A stretch of DNA of 64,000 bases. It comes from JAGWBG01 sp034421095 (GTDB lineage: Bacteria; Chloroflexota; Dehalococcoidia; Lucifugimonadales; JAGWBF01). Positions within the stretch are counted from its first letter, which is position 1; every line of letters starts with the position of its first letter. The stretch lies in NCBI GenBank assembly GCA_034421095.1, contig DAOUKR010000004.1, positions 62,001-126,000 on the forward strand, in the 5' to 3' direction. Positions 49,057-57,296 of the stretch are shown in pieces. The notes under the pieces are model-generated. The model searched no databases, was not told where the DNA came from, and saw nothing but the letters and a program-made list of their open reading frames with translations. The translations under genes were made by a program, and so were the position numbers.

Positions 49057-51549
49057 ATGAAGACCCCTAATTGGACCGGAATTCGCCGAGGCCCAATCAA
49101 GGCTATACCAGCAGGATTGGGCCTCATATTACTTTCAATATCTTCCCTGCTAATTATTGCTGCTTGCGATGGAGACGATGCCACTGAGACGCCAACCACG
49201 TTCCCAACAGCCATACCTCCCACCGCAACCTTGGCTCCTACACCCACACCAACCACCACACCCGCGCCTACACCACTCCCTACAGCCACACCTACCCCAG
49301 CGCCAACACCTACCACCACACCCGCACCTACGCTTGCGCCTACCCAAACTCCTGCCCCTACCCCTACCCCAGTGCCTGAAGCCGCCCAGCCTCGTGAACT
49401 GCTACTGGATATTTCCTCCAGTGAGGACAACCGCGTAGTCCGCTCACCGGAGATTACCCTCGAGGGTCGCGCATCGCCCAATGCCACAGTCAGTGTTAAC
49501 GGACATCTGCTGAACCAGGACACTTACGGACAATTCCTGGCGAATCAGTCCATTGGTCCATTGGAGGAAGGCCCCAATCTTATTGAGGTGATTGCCAGCG
49601 ACCTTACGGGCGAAGTGCGCTCAGAGATTATGACAGTGATATTCACTCCGGGGCAGGACGGCCTGTTCGGTCGAGTCACTGGCATGACCATGTCCGCCCC
49701 AGGCATCTTTGCGATTACAGTTGACAGCGGGGCAGGGGCGCGGAGAATAGCGACCTCACCCGATACGAAAGTAACCGTACCCGGACGGGAACCGGCAACC
49801 GTCGCAGACATTTCTCCGGGAGATTTCCTTGCCGTGATGGTGAGTTCAGCGACAAATGGCAGGCAGGCCCTGAGTATACTGGTCAAGCCAGACAGACCTG
49901 TTGTTCATGCTCATATCACCGGCGTCGTAATCGGAGCCGACGGGAACCAGACCAGGCTTATGGACAGAGACGGGAATCTGATTACCGCAGACCCGATTGC
50001 GGAAGGCGGACAAGTAGAACCCGGGCAGCTTGTGACGGCAGTACTGGAACAGGACCTCAAAGCCGGTAGTCTCTCCATAACGGCATCGGAGCCGGCGAGG
50101 GTGAAGATAGAGCGCCTCAGCCGAGCTCTCGGAGAGTCTGTGCGTTCAGATAACAGGGAGAACCTGGGAGAACGGCTGCAAGCAAGCACCACGGGCCACC
50201 TCACCGTACTACGGGAAGTTAGCAACCGCGCTGGCAGTGAGAGTGTTCGGGAGAACCCCACCAGTGCTTATGAAACTCTGCTTTCGGGGTCCAACCTGGG
50301 CAGACCTATGCTGAAGCTGACCGGGAGGATCGAAGACATTGATCGGGACGGCAGGACCGTTCTTGTTTCCCCTCAAGAGGGACTGCAAACCAGCCTGACA
50401 CTCACAAATACAACTACAATCAACCTGTTCGGTCAGGTTGTCCGATTCGAGGGACTGGAAATCGGACAGCATAAAGGCCAGCAGGTAGAGGCCATCTTCA
50501 ACCCCCAGACAGGTGAAGTGAGCACATTCAGCGTAATTGTCCCTGTCCTCCCTGAAGATCTGGCAGCAAGCCACCTGCCCCAGGCCGGCATGGGAGAACT
50601 GGAGGGCACGGTCAGCAGGGTTGACACTACCGTCGTCCCCCCTGTGGTGGAGATCAGGCTCGATACGGGTCAATCGGTTAGCCTGAACTCTACTTCTGAG
50701 ACGAGAATACGTGTACAGGAGCATCCTGCCGGTTTGCCGGACCTGGCGCAAGGGGTCCGCGTGAAGGTACGATACTCCCCGTCTACCATGAATGCCCTTG
50801 ACATAGATACCTTTGATTTGGGGCAGGGTGAGACATTCGTTTCCGGTGTAGTGACAAGGTTGATTTCCAAGGGCAAGAGCTCAAAGAGCAAGAGTTCAAA
50901 GGGCGGCAACCTTGACATCACTACTCCAGAGGGCGAGACCATAGAACTGACCATCACAAATCTGACTACCCTCGAGAAGGACGGAGTACCAGTTCCTTAC
51001 TTGAGTGTGGGAGATGTGGTCAGGCCAACATCCCGATATAACACTCAGACCGGCGAACTCCAGAAACTTTCGGTTAAGACTCCAGAGCTTTTGGGTACGG
51101 TAAGGGGCAAATATTCGGCCCCTAGTGGAAGGGACTATGTCACCATCTCAACCGACCAACTAAATCTGTTGACCGTACTAGTCCTCTCTGACGCAGAGCT
51201 AATCAAGGCCGGTGAGATAGTGGGATTTGATGGCGTGGAAGTGGGCGACCGGGTGGTGTCCGGTATGTACCACCCTCTCAGTTTGCGAGCGTTACGGGTG
51301 GTGATAGGACCTGCCCGGACGCTTCGGGCTACGGGAACCATATCCGCCCTGGACGGACAATTTGCAATAGCAACAATGGCGCTCTCAGATGGCGGAGCCA
51401 TCGAGTTGCTGATACCAAAATCTGCACGCGTTACCAGAGACGGCAACCCGGAGGCGACTTTCACCGACCTGGAAACGGGCGACATAGTACAGCACGTATA
51501 CTACAATCCCAACGGATTGGTCGTCAGGATTCGGGTTACCTCACGGTAA
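49057..51549 (+). CDS. Lipoprotein with Thr-Pro linker, Ig-like and DUF5666-like domains
   Basis: The 830-residue exported protein has a lipoprotein signal (hydrophobic to about residue 35, lipobox IIAAC) and a Thr/Pro/Ala-rich linker of about 75 residues. An Ig/glucodextranase-B-like domain follows (SPEITLEGRASPNATVSVNG), then a series of beta-rich repeats of DUF5666 type, each with GRV/GTV, TRI/TTI and a GD-V motif. A short SSKSKSSKG spacer interrupts one repeat near residue 610. GGAGG lies seven bases before the ATG at 49057. It is probably anchored outside the membrane as a scaffold or binding protein. The ligand is unknown. Confidence 0.82.
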   Translation: MKTPNWTGIRRGPIKAIPAGLGLILLSISSLLIIAACDGDDATETPTTFPTAIPPTATLAPTPTPTTTPAPTPLPTATPTPAPTPTTTPAPTLAPTQTPAPTPTPVPEAAQPRELLLDISSSEDNRVVRSPEITLEGRASPNATVSVNGHLLNQDTYGQFLANQSIGPLEEGPNLIEVIASDLTGEVRSEIMTVIFTPGQDGLFGRVTGMTMSAPGIFAITVDSGAGARRIATSPDTKVTVPGREPATVADISPGDFLAVMVSSATNGRQALSILVKPDRPVVHAHITGVVIGADGNQTRLMDRDGNLITADPIAEGGQVEPGQLVTAVLEQDLKAGSLSITASEPARVKIERLSRALGESVRSDNRENLGERLQASTTGHLTVLREVSNRAGSESVRENPTSAYETLLSGSNLGRPMLKLTGRIEDIDRDGRTVLVSPQEGLQTSLTLTNTTTINLFGQVVRFEGLEIGQHKGQQVEAIFNPQTGEVSTFSVIVPVLPEDLAASHLPQAGMGELEGTVSRVDTTVVPPVVEIRLDTGQSVSLNSTSETRIRVQEHPAGLPDLAQGVRVKVRYSPSTMNALDIDTFDLGQGETFVSGVVTRLISKGKSSKSKSSKGGNLDITTPEGETIELTITNLTTLEKDGVPVPYLSVGDVVRPTSRYNTQTGELQKLSVKTPELLGTVRGKYSAPSGRDYVTISTDQLNLLTVLVLSDAELIKAGEIVGFDGVEVGDRVVSGMYHPLSLRALRVVIGPARTLRATGTISALDGQFAIATMALSDGGAIELLIPKSARVTRDGNPEATFTDLETGDIVQHVYYNPNGLVVRIRVTSR

Positions 51550-51675
51550 CCACGCCTGGGGAACCTCGACCCCTGTCGTTAACGTTCCGTTCTAGGAAAA
51601 CCCTGAACAACTCACGTCAATCCGGTCGTACCTCCGGTAGATTCGCCGTGGCGAACCTTGAGCCGGATTTTGGAA

Positions 51676-51707
51676 GTCTGGATACTGGCTTCCGCCAGTA
51701 TGACGGG
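51676..51707 (+). repeat. REP-like unit
   Basis: GTCTGGATACTGGCTTCCGC followed by CAGTATGACGGG forms an ACTGGC/GCCAGT hairpin with the family ending ATGACGG. Compensating changes in the stem compared with the 34.8-kb units keep the pairing. Confidence 0.75.
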
Positions 51708-51869
51708 TTAATGGGTCGCCGTTTCCAACTCATTCAGAGTTTCTCTGAGTGGTTTACCACGGTAGGGACAGGTATGAAACCTGTCACCGCGCCATGTCAA
51801 AGAGGTATTACTGGGTTTCGACCACCTGAATAGGAACGTTACCCATTTCTAAAGGAGCCGCAAAGGGGC

Positions 51870-51875
51870 TATAAT
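51870..51875 (+). promoter_or_regulatory. -10 box for a probably leaderless ABC-exporter transcript
   Basis: A perfect TATAAT (51870-51875) stands nine bases before the ATG at 51885, and no Shine-Dalgarno sequence lies between them. The -35 region at 17 bp (TTCTAA) is weak. The distance equals that at dprA. Confidence 0.5.
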
Positions 51876-51884
51876 TGAAATGAC

Positions 51885-53729
51885 ATGGGTGTACTGCTGC
51901 GAATGGCCGGCTATACGCTACGATATAAGCCGCAACTCGCCCTCGTCTACATATGCCTGACTGGCTCCACTCTCCTCTCCCTGGCCATCCCCCGCTTCCT
52001 GGGTATAACCATAGATACTGCCCTGGAGGGTGGCGGAACGAGCATTCTGATATTGCTGGCCCTCTCCGTGCTTGGTATCAGTGTGCTCAGGGGCGCTTTG
52101 AGTTACGGGCAGAGCTACCTCTCTGAGTATATCTCCCAAAAAGTAGCCTACGACATCAGGCATTCCTTCCTGGGCCACCTGCAGGCTCTCAGCTTCGGCT
52201 TCCATGACAAACAGAGGACAGGCGACTTGATGTCCAGAGCTACCTCAGACGTGGAAAGCGTGCGATGGTTCGTGAGTTTTGGGCTCATATATTCACTCCA
52301 CATACTGGTACTGGTTGGAGGGGCTGCCGGTCTGATGCTGTCCACAAACTTGACCCTGGCTCTGGCAGGGTTAGCGGCGGTGCCGGTTGCAGTGTATATA
52401 GCCATCAGGATGAGCCGCAGATTCAGGCAACTGTGGACGGGAGTACAGGTCGAAACGGGGCGCATGACCACTCTGCTTCAGGAGAACCTGTCGGGTATGA
52501 GGGTGGTCAAGACCTTTGGCGCGGAAGAGCATGAGAAGGACAAGTTCAGAGGGGCAGCCAGTGTGGTCACAGAGGAGACCTTCACAGTTAACCGGCTCCA
52601 CGCCGCCAACTCCTCCTTGCTCAGCACCCTTTTCGCCCTTGTAACGGCCCTGATAGTCTGGTATGGGGGATGGCAGGTCGTCAATGCAGACATGACCCCC
52701 GGAGAGCTTACCCAGTTCATACTTTACCTGAGTCTCCTGGTATTCCCCGTCCGAATGTCGGGATGGGTGGTCAACACCTTTTCCAGGTCCATATCTGCCG
52801 GAGAGCGCATCTTTGAAGTCCTCGATGCAGTTTCACCGGTGGAAGAGAGGCAACGCATCACCGACCTGGGACGGGCAAAGGGGAGAGTCAGATTTGAAGG
52901 AGTCTCCTTCAGCTACGGCCGGTCCACACCTACCCAAGACCTTGCATCCCGGGACGCTGACCGGGAAGTAGACCACTCACCACTATCTCTTGGAGATGGG
53001 GGACTGGACAGAGCGACCCTGAGAGACATAGACCTTGAGGCATCTCCCGGACAGACGATTGCTATTCTGGGCACGCCGGGCAGCGGCAAGAGCACACTGG
53101 TAAGCCTCATTCCACGGTTTTACGAGGTGACTCAGGGTAAAATAACTATTGACGGGGTTGACGTTCGCGACGTCACCCTGGAGTCTCTACGACGCAACGT
53201 GGGCATAGTGCTCCAGGACGTATTCCTGTTCATAGCCAGCATACGAGAGAACATATCCTATGGGGTTGCCGATGCATCCCTGGAGCAGGTAACCGCTGCC
53301 GCCCGCTCGGTCAATCTCCATGATTTCATTATGAACCTGCCTGAAGGATACAATACCGTGGTGGGGGAACGAGGCGTGACCCTGTCAGGTGGACAGAAAC
53401 AACGCATGGCCATCGCCCGGACCTTGTTGCAGGACCCGTCAATACTGATCCTTGACGACTCCACCTCCAGCGTTGACGCCCAGACCGAATCTCTCATTCA
53501 GGCTGCCCTGGACGAGGTGATGAAGGGCAGGACCACCTTCATCATAGCCAACCGGGTCAGCAGCCTCAAGAAGGCAGACCTGATACTGGTGATGAAGGAC
53601 GGAGAAGTTGTAGAAAGGGGCACCCACCAGGAGCTAATAACCAGGGACGGGCTGTACAGCGAGATTTACCGGTTGCAACTCTTCACAGAAGAAGACGTTT
53701 TGATGGAAGCTTCACCGGAGGACAACTAA
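51885..53729 (+). CDS. ABC exporter half-transporter, degenerate-site partner
   Basis: The 614-residue protein has six predicted membrane helices followed by a nucleotide-binding domain. Walker A is GTPGSGKST (about 400), the signature motif is canonical LSGGQKQ (about 499), and Walker B LILDDSTSS has Asp in place of the catalytic Glu. An insertion of about 30 residues (about 345-375, with ADREVDHSPLSLGDGG) follows the A-loop Tyr. The partner gene starts 7 bp downstream. Such heterodimers export drugs, lipids or peptides. The substrate is unknown. Confidence 0.92.
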   Translation: MGVLLRMAGYTLRYKPQLALVYICLTGSTLLSLAIPRFLGITIDTALEGGGTSILILLALSVLGISVLRGALSYGQSYLSEYISQKVAYDIRHSFLGHLQALSFGFHDKQRTGDLMSRATSDVESVRWFVSFGLIYSLHILVLVGGAAGLMLSTNLTLALAGLAAVPVAVYIAIRMSRRFRQLWTGVQVETGRMTTLLQENLSGMRVVKTFGAEEHEKDKFRGAASVVTEETFTVNRLHAANSSLLSTLFALVTALIVWYGGWQVVNADMTPGELTQFILYLSLLVFPVRMSGWVVNTFSRSISAGERIFEVLDAVSPVEERQRITDLGRAKGRVRFEGVSFSYGRSTPTQDLASRDADREVDHSPLSLGDGGLDRATLRDIDLEASPGQTIAILGTPGSGKSTLVSLIPRFYEVTQGKITIDGVDVRDVTLESLRRNVGIVLQDVFLFIASIRENISYGVADASLEQVTAAARSVNLHDFIMNLPEGYNTVVGERGVTLSGGQKQRMAIARTLLQDPSILILDDSTSSVDAQTESLIQAALDEVMKGRTTFIIANRVSSLKKADLILVMKDGEVVERGTHQELITRDGLYSEIYRLQLFTEEDVLMEASPEDN

Positions 53730-53736
53730 CTAGCCT

Positions 53737-55548
53737 ATGCGAGCGCGCGGGATGATGCGTCGTATTCGAGACGCGGAAGATGAACGACCCGTTGACGTCA
53801 ACGGACTGCAGGTGGTCATGCGCCTGCTGGAGTACATCAGGCCCTACCGGCTTCTGGTGCTCATCAGCATACTGGCCATGCTCGTGTACAGCGCCACCGA
53901 AGTGGCCAGCCCGTGGCTCATCAAGAGAGCCGTGGATAGCCTGGTCATCGGCGGAGGCGAAGGGAGTACAATCGGCACGGGCATTACGTCGGGCCTCACC
54001 GCCGCCGCCCTGTTCCTAGGGGTGAACGCCCTGGTAGGCTATGCGACCAACTACCTGCATCTAATAACGCTATCCAGGGTCGGGCAGAACCTGCTATTCA
54101 GGCTAAGAACGGCCACCTTCGATCACCTTCAGCGGCTCTCCATATCCTACTTCGACAGGACCGAGGTGGGGAGCAACATGTCCCGAGTCCAGAATGACGT
54201 TCAACAGCTACAGGAATTTATCTCGATATTCACTCTGGCCCTGGGAGACTTGCTTAGACTGGTCGGCTTTATCATAGCGATGCTCCTCATAAAATGGGAA
54301 CTTGCCCTGATAACCCTGGCAGCTATACCATTGCTTGTCCTGATAATGGTGGTCTGGCAACGATACGCCTGGGGCTTCTTCATGCGGGTGAGGAGGGCAC
54401 AAGCCGAGGTTAACTCGGGCCTCCAGGAGAATATATCAGGGGTCAGGGTTATCCAGAGCCTCAACCGACAAGAGGAGAACCTTCGAGACTTCGACCGCAC
54501 AAATCAGCATTACCTGGATGCCGACCTCAGGGCCAACAAGCTCTCAGCCCTCCTGAACCCCTCCGTAGAGTTCGTTACAGCCATAGCAGTTGCCCTGGTA
54601 ATTGTGTTCGGTGGAATCATGGTGAGAGGGGAGGAAGCCGCAGGGATACTGGTCGCCTTTGCACTGTACATCCTGAGATTCTTCGACCCCATTCGCAGCC
54701 TCACCATGCACTACGGTCAGCTTCAGAGGGCCATGACATCGGGCCAGCACATCTTTGAAGTGCTGGACACGGAGCCCCAGATTGTGGACAAGCCCGGGGC
54801 GGTGACGCTTACCCAGCTAAGGGGCGAGGTCTCTTTCGAGGACGTGAGTTTCGACTACCCTCCCGGAATACCCGTCCTTAGGGACATCAATCTGCATATT
54901 GCGCCCGGAGAGAACATCGCCTTGGTAGGCCCTACAGGAGCAGGCAAGACCACTATGGCGTCTCTGCTTTCAAGGCTACATGACGTTAACAAGGGCAGGA
55001 TTACTGTGGACGGCCACGACCTCAGGGACGTAGCGCGGGTCTCCCTCAATAGACAGGTAAGCGTGGTGACCCAGGAGCCTTTTCTATTCTCAGGCACGGT
55101 GAAAGACAATATCCGCTACTCCCAACCGGACGCTACCGACGAGAGGGTTATTGAGGCCGCAAGGGCGGTCGGCGCCCACGATTTCATCATGAGCATGGAG
55201 AGCGGGTATGATACCCAGGTGGAGGAACGGGGCGTGAACTTCAGCCTGGGTCAGCGCCATCTTATTTCACTGGCACGGGCGCTCATGGCAGACCCCCGCA
55301 TAGTCATCCTGGACGAAGCCACCGCCACAGTGGATAGCCACACCGAGATGATGATTCATGAGGCTTTGCAAAAGGTGCTCCGGGGCCGCACGGCTCTGAT
55401 AATAGCCCATAGACTCTCTACGGTCCGCAACTCCGACCGCATAGTGGTGCTCAACCAGGGGCGCATCGTGGAGGCAGGGACTCACCAGGAACTTCTGGCC
55501 AGGAAGGGCCTCTACGCCGACCTGTATGCGCTGAACCGGTCCGTGTAA
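53737..55548 (+). CDS. ABC exporter half-transporter, catalytic partner
   Basis: The 603-residue second half has an N-terminal basic segment, six membrane helices, Walker A GPTGAGKTT (about 397), Walker B with catalytic Glu (VILDEATATVD), but a noncanonical signature FSLGQRH (about 501). With the partner's Asp substitution, one ATP site is degenerate and one is complete, as in BmrCD/TM287-288-type exporters. It is tightly linked to the upstream gene. Confidence 0.93.
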   Translation: MRARGMMRRIRDAEDERPVDVNGLQVVMRLLEYIRPYRLLVLISILAMLVYSATEVASPWLIKRAVDSLVIGGGEGSTIGTGITSGLTAAALFLGVNALVGYATNYLHLITLSRVGQNLLFRLRTATFDHLQRLSISYFDRTEVGSNMSRVQNDVQQLQEFISIFTLALGDLLRLVGFIIAMLLIKWELALITLAAIPLLVLIMVVWQRYAWGFFMRVRRAQAEVNSGLQENISGVRVIQSLNRQEENLRDFDRTNQHYLDADLRANKLSALLNPSVEFVTAIAVALVIVFGGIMVRGEEAAGILVAFALYILRFFDPIRSLTMHYGQLQRAMTSGQHIFEVLDTEPQIVDKPGAVTLTQLRGEVSFEDVSFDYPPGIPVLRDINLHIAPGENIALVGPTGAGKTTMASLLSRLHDVNKGRITVDGHDLRDVARVSLNRQVSVVTQEPFLFSGTVKDNIRYSQPDATDERVIEAARAVGAHDFIMSMESGYDTQVEERGVNFSLGQRHLISLARALMADPRIVILDEATATVDSHTEMMIHEALQKVLRGRTALIIAHRLSTVRNSDRIVVLNQGRIVEAGTHQELLARKGLYADLYALNRSV

Positions 55549-55551
55549 TTT

Positions 55552-55580
55552 TTGACATTTACCGGCCTCCTTGCTATAGT
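55552..55580 (+). promoter_or_regulatory. Promoter of the TPP decarboxylase genes
   Basis: A perfect TTGACA (55552-55557), a 17-bp spacer and TATAGT (55575-55580) follow the ABC gene stop by 3 bp. Initiation near 55587 leaves a leader of about 26 nt with GAGGG before the TTG start. Confidence 0.8.
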
Positions 55581-55612
55581 GTTTCCTGCAATTCCGCTTT
55601 GAGGGTAATAGG

Positions 55613-56119
55613 TTGAGTTGGGCCGAGCGTCTAGTCCAGAGTCTGAAGGACTCCAACATATCACTGATAGCCTTTGTCCCCGACGTAAGCATAGGCCAGG
55701 CCACGCGTCTGATGGAAGACGACCCCTTCTTTCACCTGGTCTACGCCAGCAGGGAGGAGGAGGCCATAGGCATTGCCGTCGGAGCTTACGCCGCGGGCCG
55801 CAACTCGGCTGTGTTCATGCAGTCCAGCGGCTTTGGCAACTGCATCAACGCCGTCGGCAGCCTGTGCATACCCCACCGTCTGCCCATCCCCTTTTTCATT
55901 AACCTCCGGGGAGACCTGGGCGACTTCAACATCGCCCAGGTGGCCATGGGACGCGCCACGAGGCCCATTCTGGACACCCTCGGGATTCCCCACTACACCC
56001 TGACCGAAGAGCACAACATGGAGAAGACTGTCAAAGGCGCGGTCCAACTCTGCTATGCCAGCAGAGAGCCGGTGGCCGTCTGTTTGACTCCCCTGCTTCA
56101 CGGAGGGAAAATTGCGTAG
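55613..56119 (+). CDS. TPP-dependent decarboxylase alpha subunit, ComD-like
   Basis: The 168-residue protein matches the pyrimidine-binding half of split TPP decarboxylases such as sulfopyruvate decarboxylase ComD: FVPDVSIGQATRLM, the catalytic Glu region YASREEEAIGIAVGAYAAG, MQSSGFGNCINAVGSL and FINLRGDLGDFN. The start is TTG with GAGGG seven bases upstream. It overlaps the beta gene by 8 bp. The substrate could be sulfopyruvate, phosphonopyruvate or another 2-oxoacid. No coenzyme M or phosphonate genes are visible. Confidence 0.85.
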   Translation: MSWAERLVQSLKDSNISLIAFVPDVSIGQATRLMEDDPFFHLVYASREEEAIGIAVGAYAAGRNSAVFMQSSGFGNCINAVGSLCIPHRLPIPFFINLRGDLGDFNIAQVAMGRATRPILDTLGIPHYTLTEEHNMEKTVKGAVQLCYASREPVAVCLTPLLHGGKIA

Positions 56120-56675
56120 ACTTGATGCCACCAAGGTAGTGCTCAAGCACATAGGCGACTCGGCAATCGTCAGCAATCTGGGTCCCACCACCGATGAGCT
56201 TTGGCATTCCGGGCACCGGGCGCGGAATTTCTACACCTATGGCGCTATGGGTCTGTGCTCCTCCATCGCTCTCGGCATGGCCTTAGTCACCAAGGAGAAG
56301 GTGGTATCCCTCGACGGAGACGGCTCCCTGTTGATGAACATGGGAACTATTGCAACCATCGGTAGGGAGAGACCGAGCAACTTGATTGTGGTTGTATGGG
56401 ACAACGAGGAGTGGGGACAGACGGGCCATCAACCCAGCCACACCGCCACGGGTACGGACCTGGAACAGGTGGCCCAGGCTTGCAGTATCAACAGGACCGC
56501 CACCGTGTCCACGGAGGAAGACTTTGAGGCCGTCTTTCAGACGGCCCTTGCGTCGGAAGGCCCCTGGTTCATCGTGGCAAAAATCCAGGAGACGGGCTAC
56601 CTTCCCGTTGCCCCCATCGAGCCGGAGATGACCGTCTACCGGTTCCGGGAGACCTTCGTTGGCCCCGCACAGTAG
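56112..56675 (+). CDS. TPP-dependent decarboxylase beta subunit, ComE-like
   Basis: The 187-residue pyrophosphate-binding half shows IVSNLGPTTDELWH, FYTYGAMGLCSSIALGMAL and the TPP/Mg motif from GDGSLLMNMGTIATI to VVVWDNEEWG. Together with the alpha subunit it rebuilds a complete TPP decarboxylase. The TTG start with GGAGGG four bases upstream lies inside the alpha gene, indicating translational coupling. Confidence 0.87.
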   Translation: MRRLDATKVVLKHIGDSAIVSNLGPTTDELWHSGHRARNFYTYGAMGLCSSIALGMALVTKEKVVSLDGDGSLLMNMGTIATIGRERPSNLIVVVWDNEEWGQTGHQPSHTATGTDLEQVAQACSINRTATVSTEEDFEAVFQTALASEGPWFIVAKIQETGYLPVAPIEPEMTVYRFRETFVGPAQ

Positions 56676-56733
56676 GGTCGAGGCACGTCTCACCGCCAGA
56701 TGAGGACCGTCCCGATATGCCGCTCCTCACCCC

Positions 56734-57123
56734 TTATCCCGGGATGACGGCCACGGCTTCGATTTCCAGGAGAAGGTCCGGGTGGAGCAGCGCCGCCACT
56801 ATCACCGTTGAGCTGGCGGGCGGGTCCTGGGGAAAGTACTTGCTCCTCACACTGTTATAGGCTGCGTAATCCGCCCCACCGGTGAGGAAGGTGGTCGTTT
56901 TGACCACGTCATCCATGCTGGCCCCCGCAGCCTCGACTATCGCCTTTACGCGCTCCATGGTGTACTCGGCTTGTTGACCGGTGTCTCCTACGCCGACCAC
57001 GTTGCGCTGGTCGTCCAGGGCAGCCTGCCCTGAGACGTAGAGTAACTGACCAACCCGAATCCCCGGGGAGAAGAAGGGACTGACGCTGATGCCCGCCGGT
57101 TTCACGGGCTGACGGTTTGCCAT
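56734..57123 (-). CDS. RidA/YjgF family enamine/imine deaminase
   Basis: The 129-residue protein has the trimeric RidA fold: SPFFSPGIRVGQLLYVSGQAALD, AEYTMERVKAIVEAAGASMDDVVKTTTFL and the C-terminal HPDLLLEIEAVAVIPG. The Arg of the canonical R-x-A(V)-x-V substrate-binding motif is not visible in the expected place (STVIVAALL), so it may belong to a non-deaminase subgroup. The ATG at 57123 has AGGGAGG eight bases upstream. It converges with the TPP genes. Confidence 0.88.
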   Translation of the reverse strand: MANRQPVKPAGISVSPFFSPGIRVGQLLYVSGQAALDDQRNVVGVGDTGQQAEYTMERVKAIVEAAGASMDDVVKTTTFLTGGADYAAYNSVRSKYFPQDPPASSTVIVAALLHPDLLLEIEAVAVIPG

Positions 57124-57296
57124 GAGCCACACCTCCCTTGGCCTTCAACTACCCTATATTCTATCACGCTGATAGACTCCCAAGACCAACGCCATGAGAC
57201 TTCTAATCTAAGCACAGCTACTGCTCAGTTGAAGCCAGGCTCCTTTTCGTATAAAGTAGCCTTTTATAGAAACATATTAACATCAGGGGCTTCAAT

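Larger units (their letters stand above)
51550..51884. other. Intergenic gap with REP-like unit and ABC-exporter promoter
   Basis: The 335-bp gap contains a REP-like unit (51676-51707) and a TATAAT close to the next start. A short open frame at 51648-51833 is translated repeat sequence and is rejected. No hairpin with a T-run was found. Confidence 0.5.

Noticed and set aside
51648..51833. 61-codon open frame after the lipoprotein gene
   Set aside because: Its N-terminal part is translated REP-like sequence, with no coding support.
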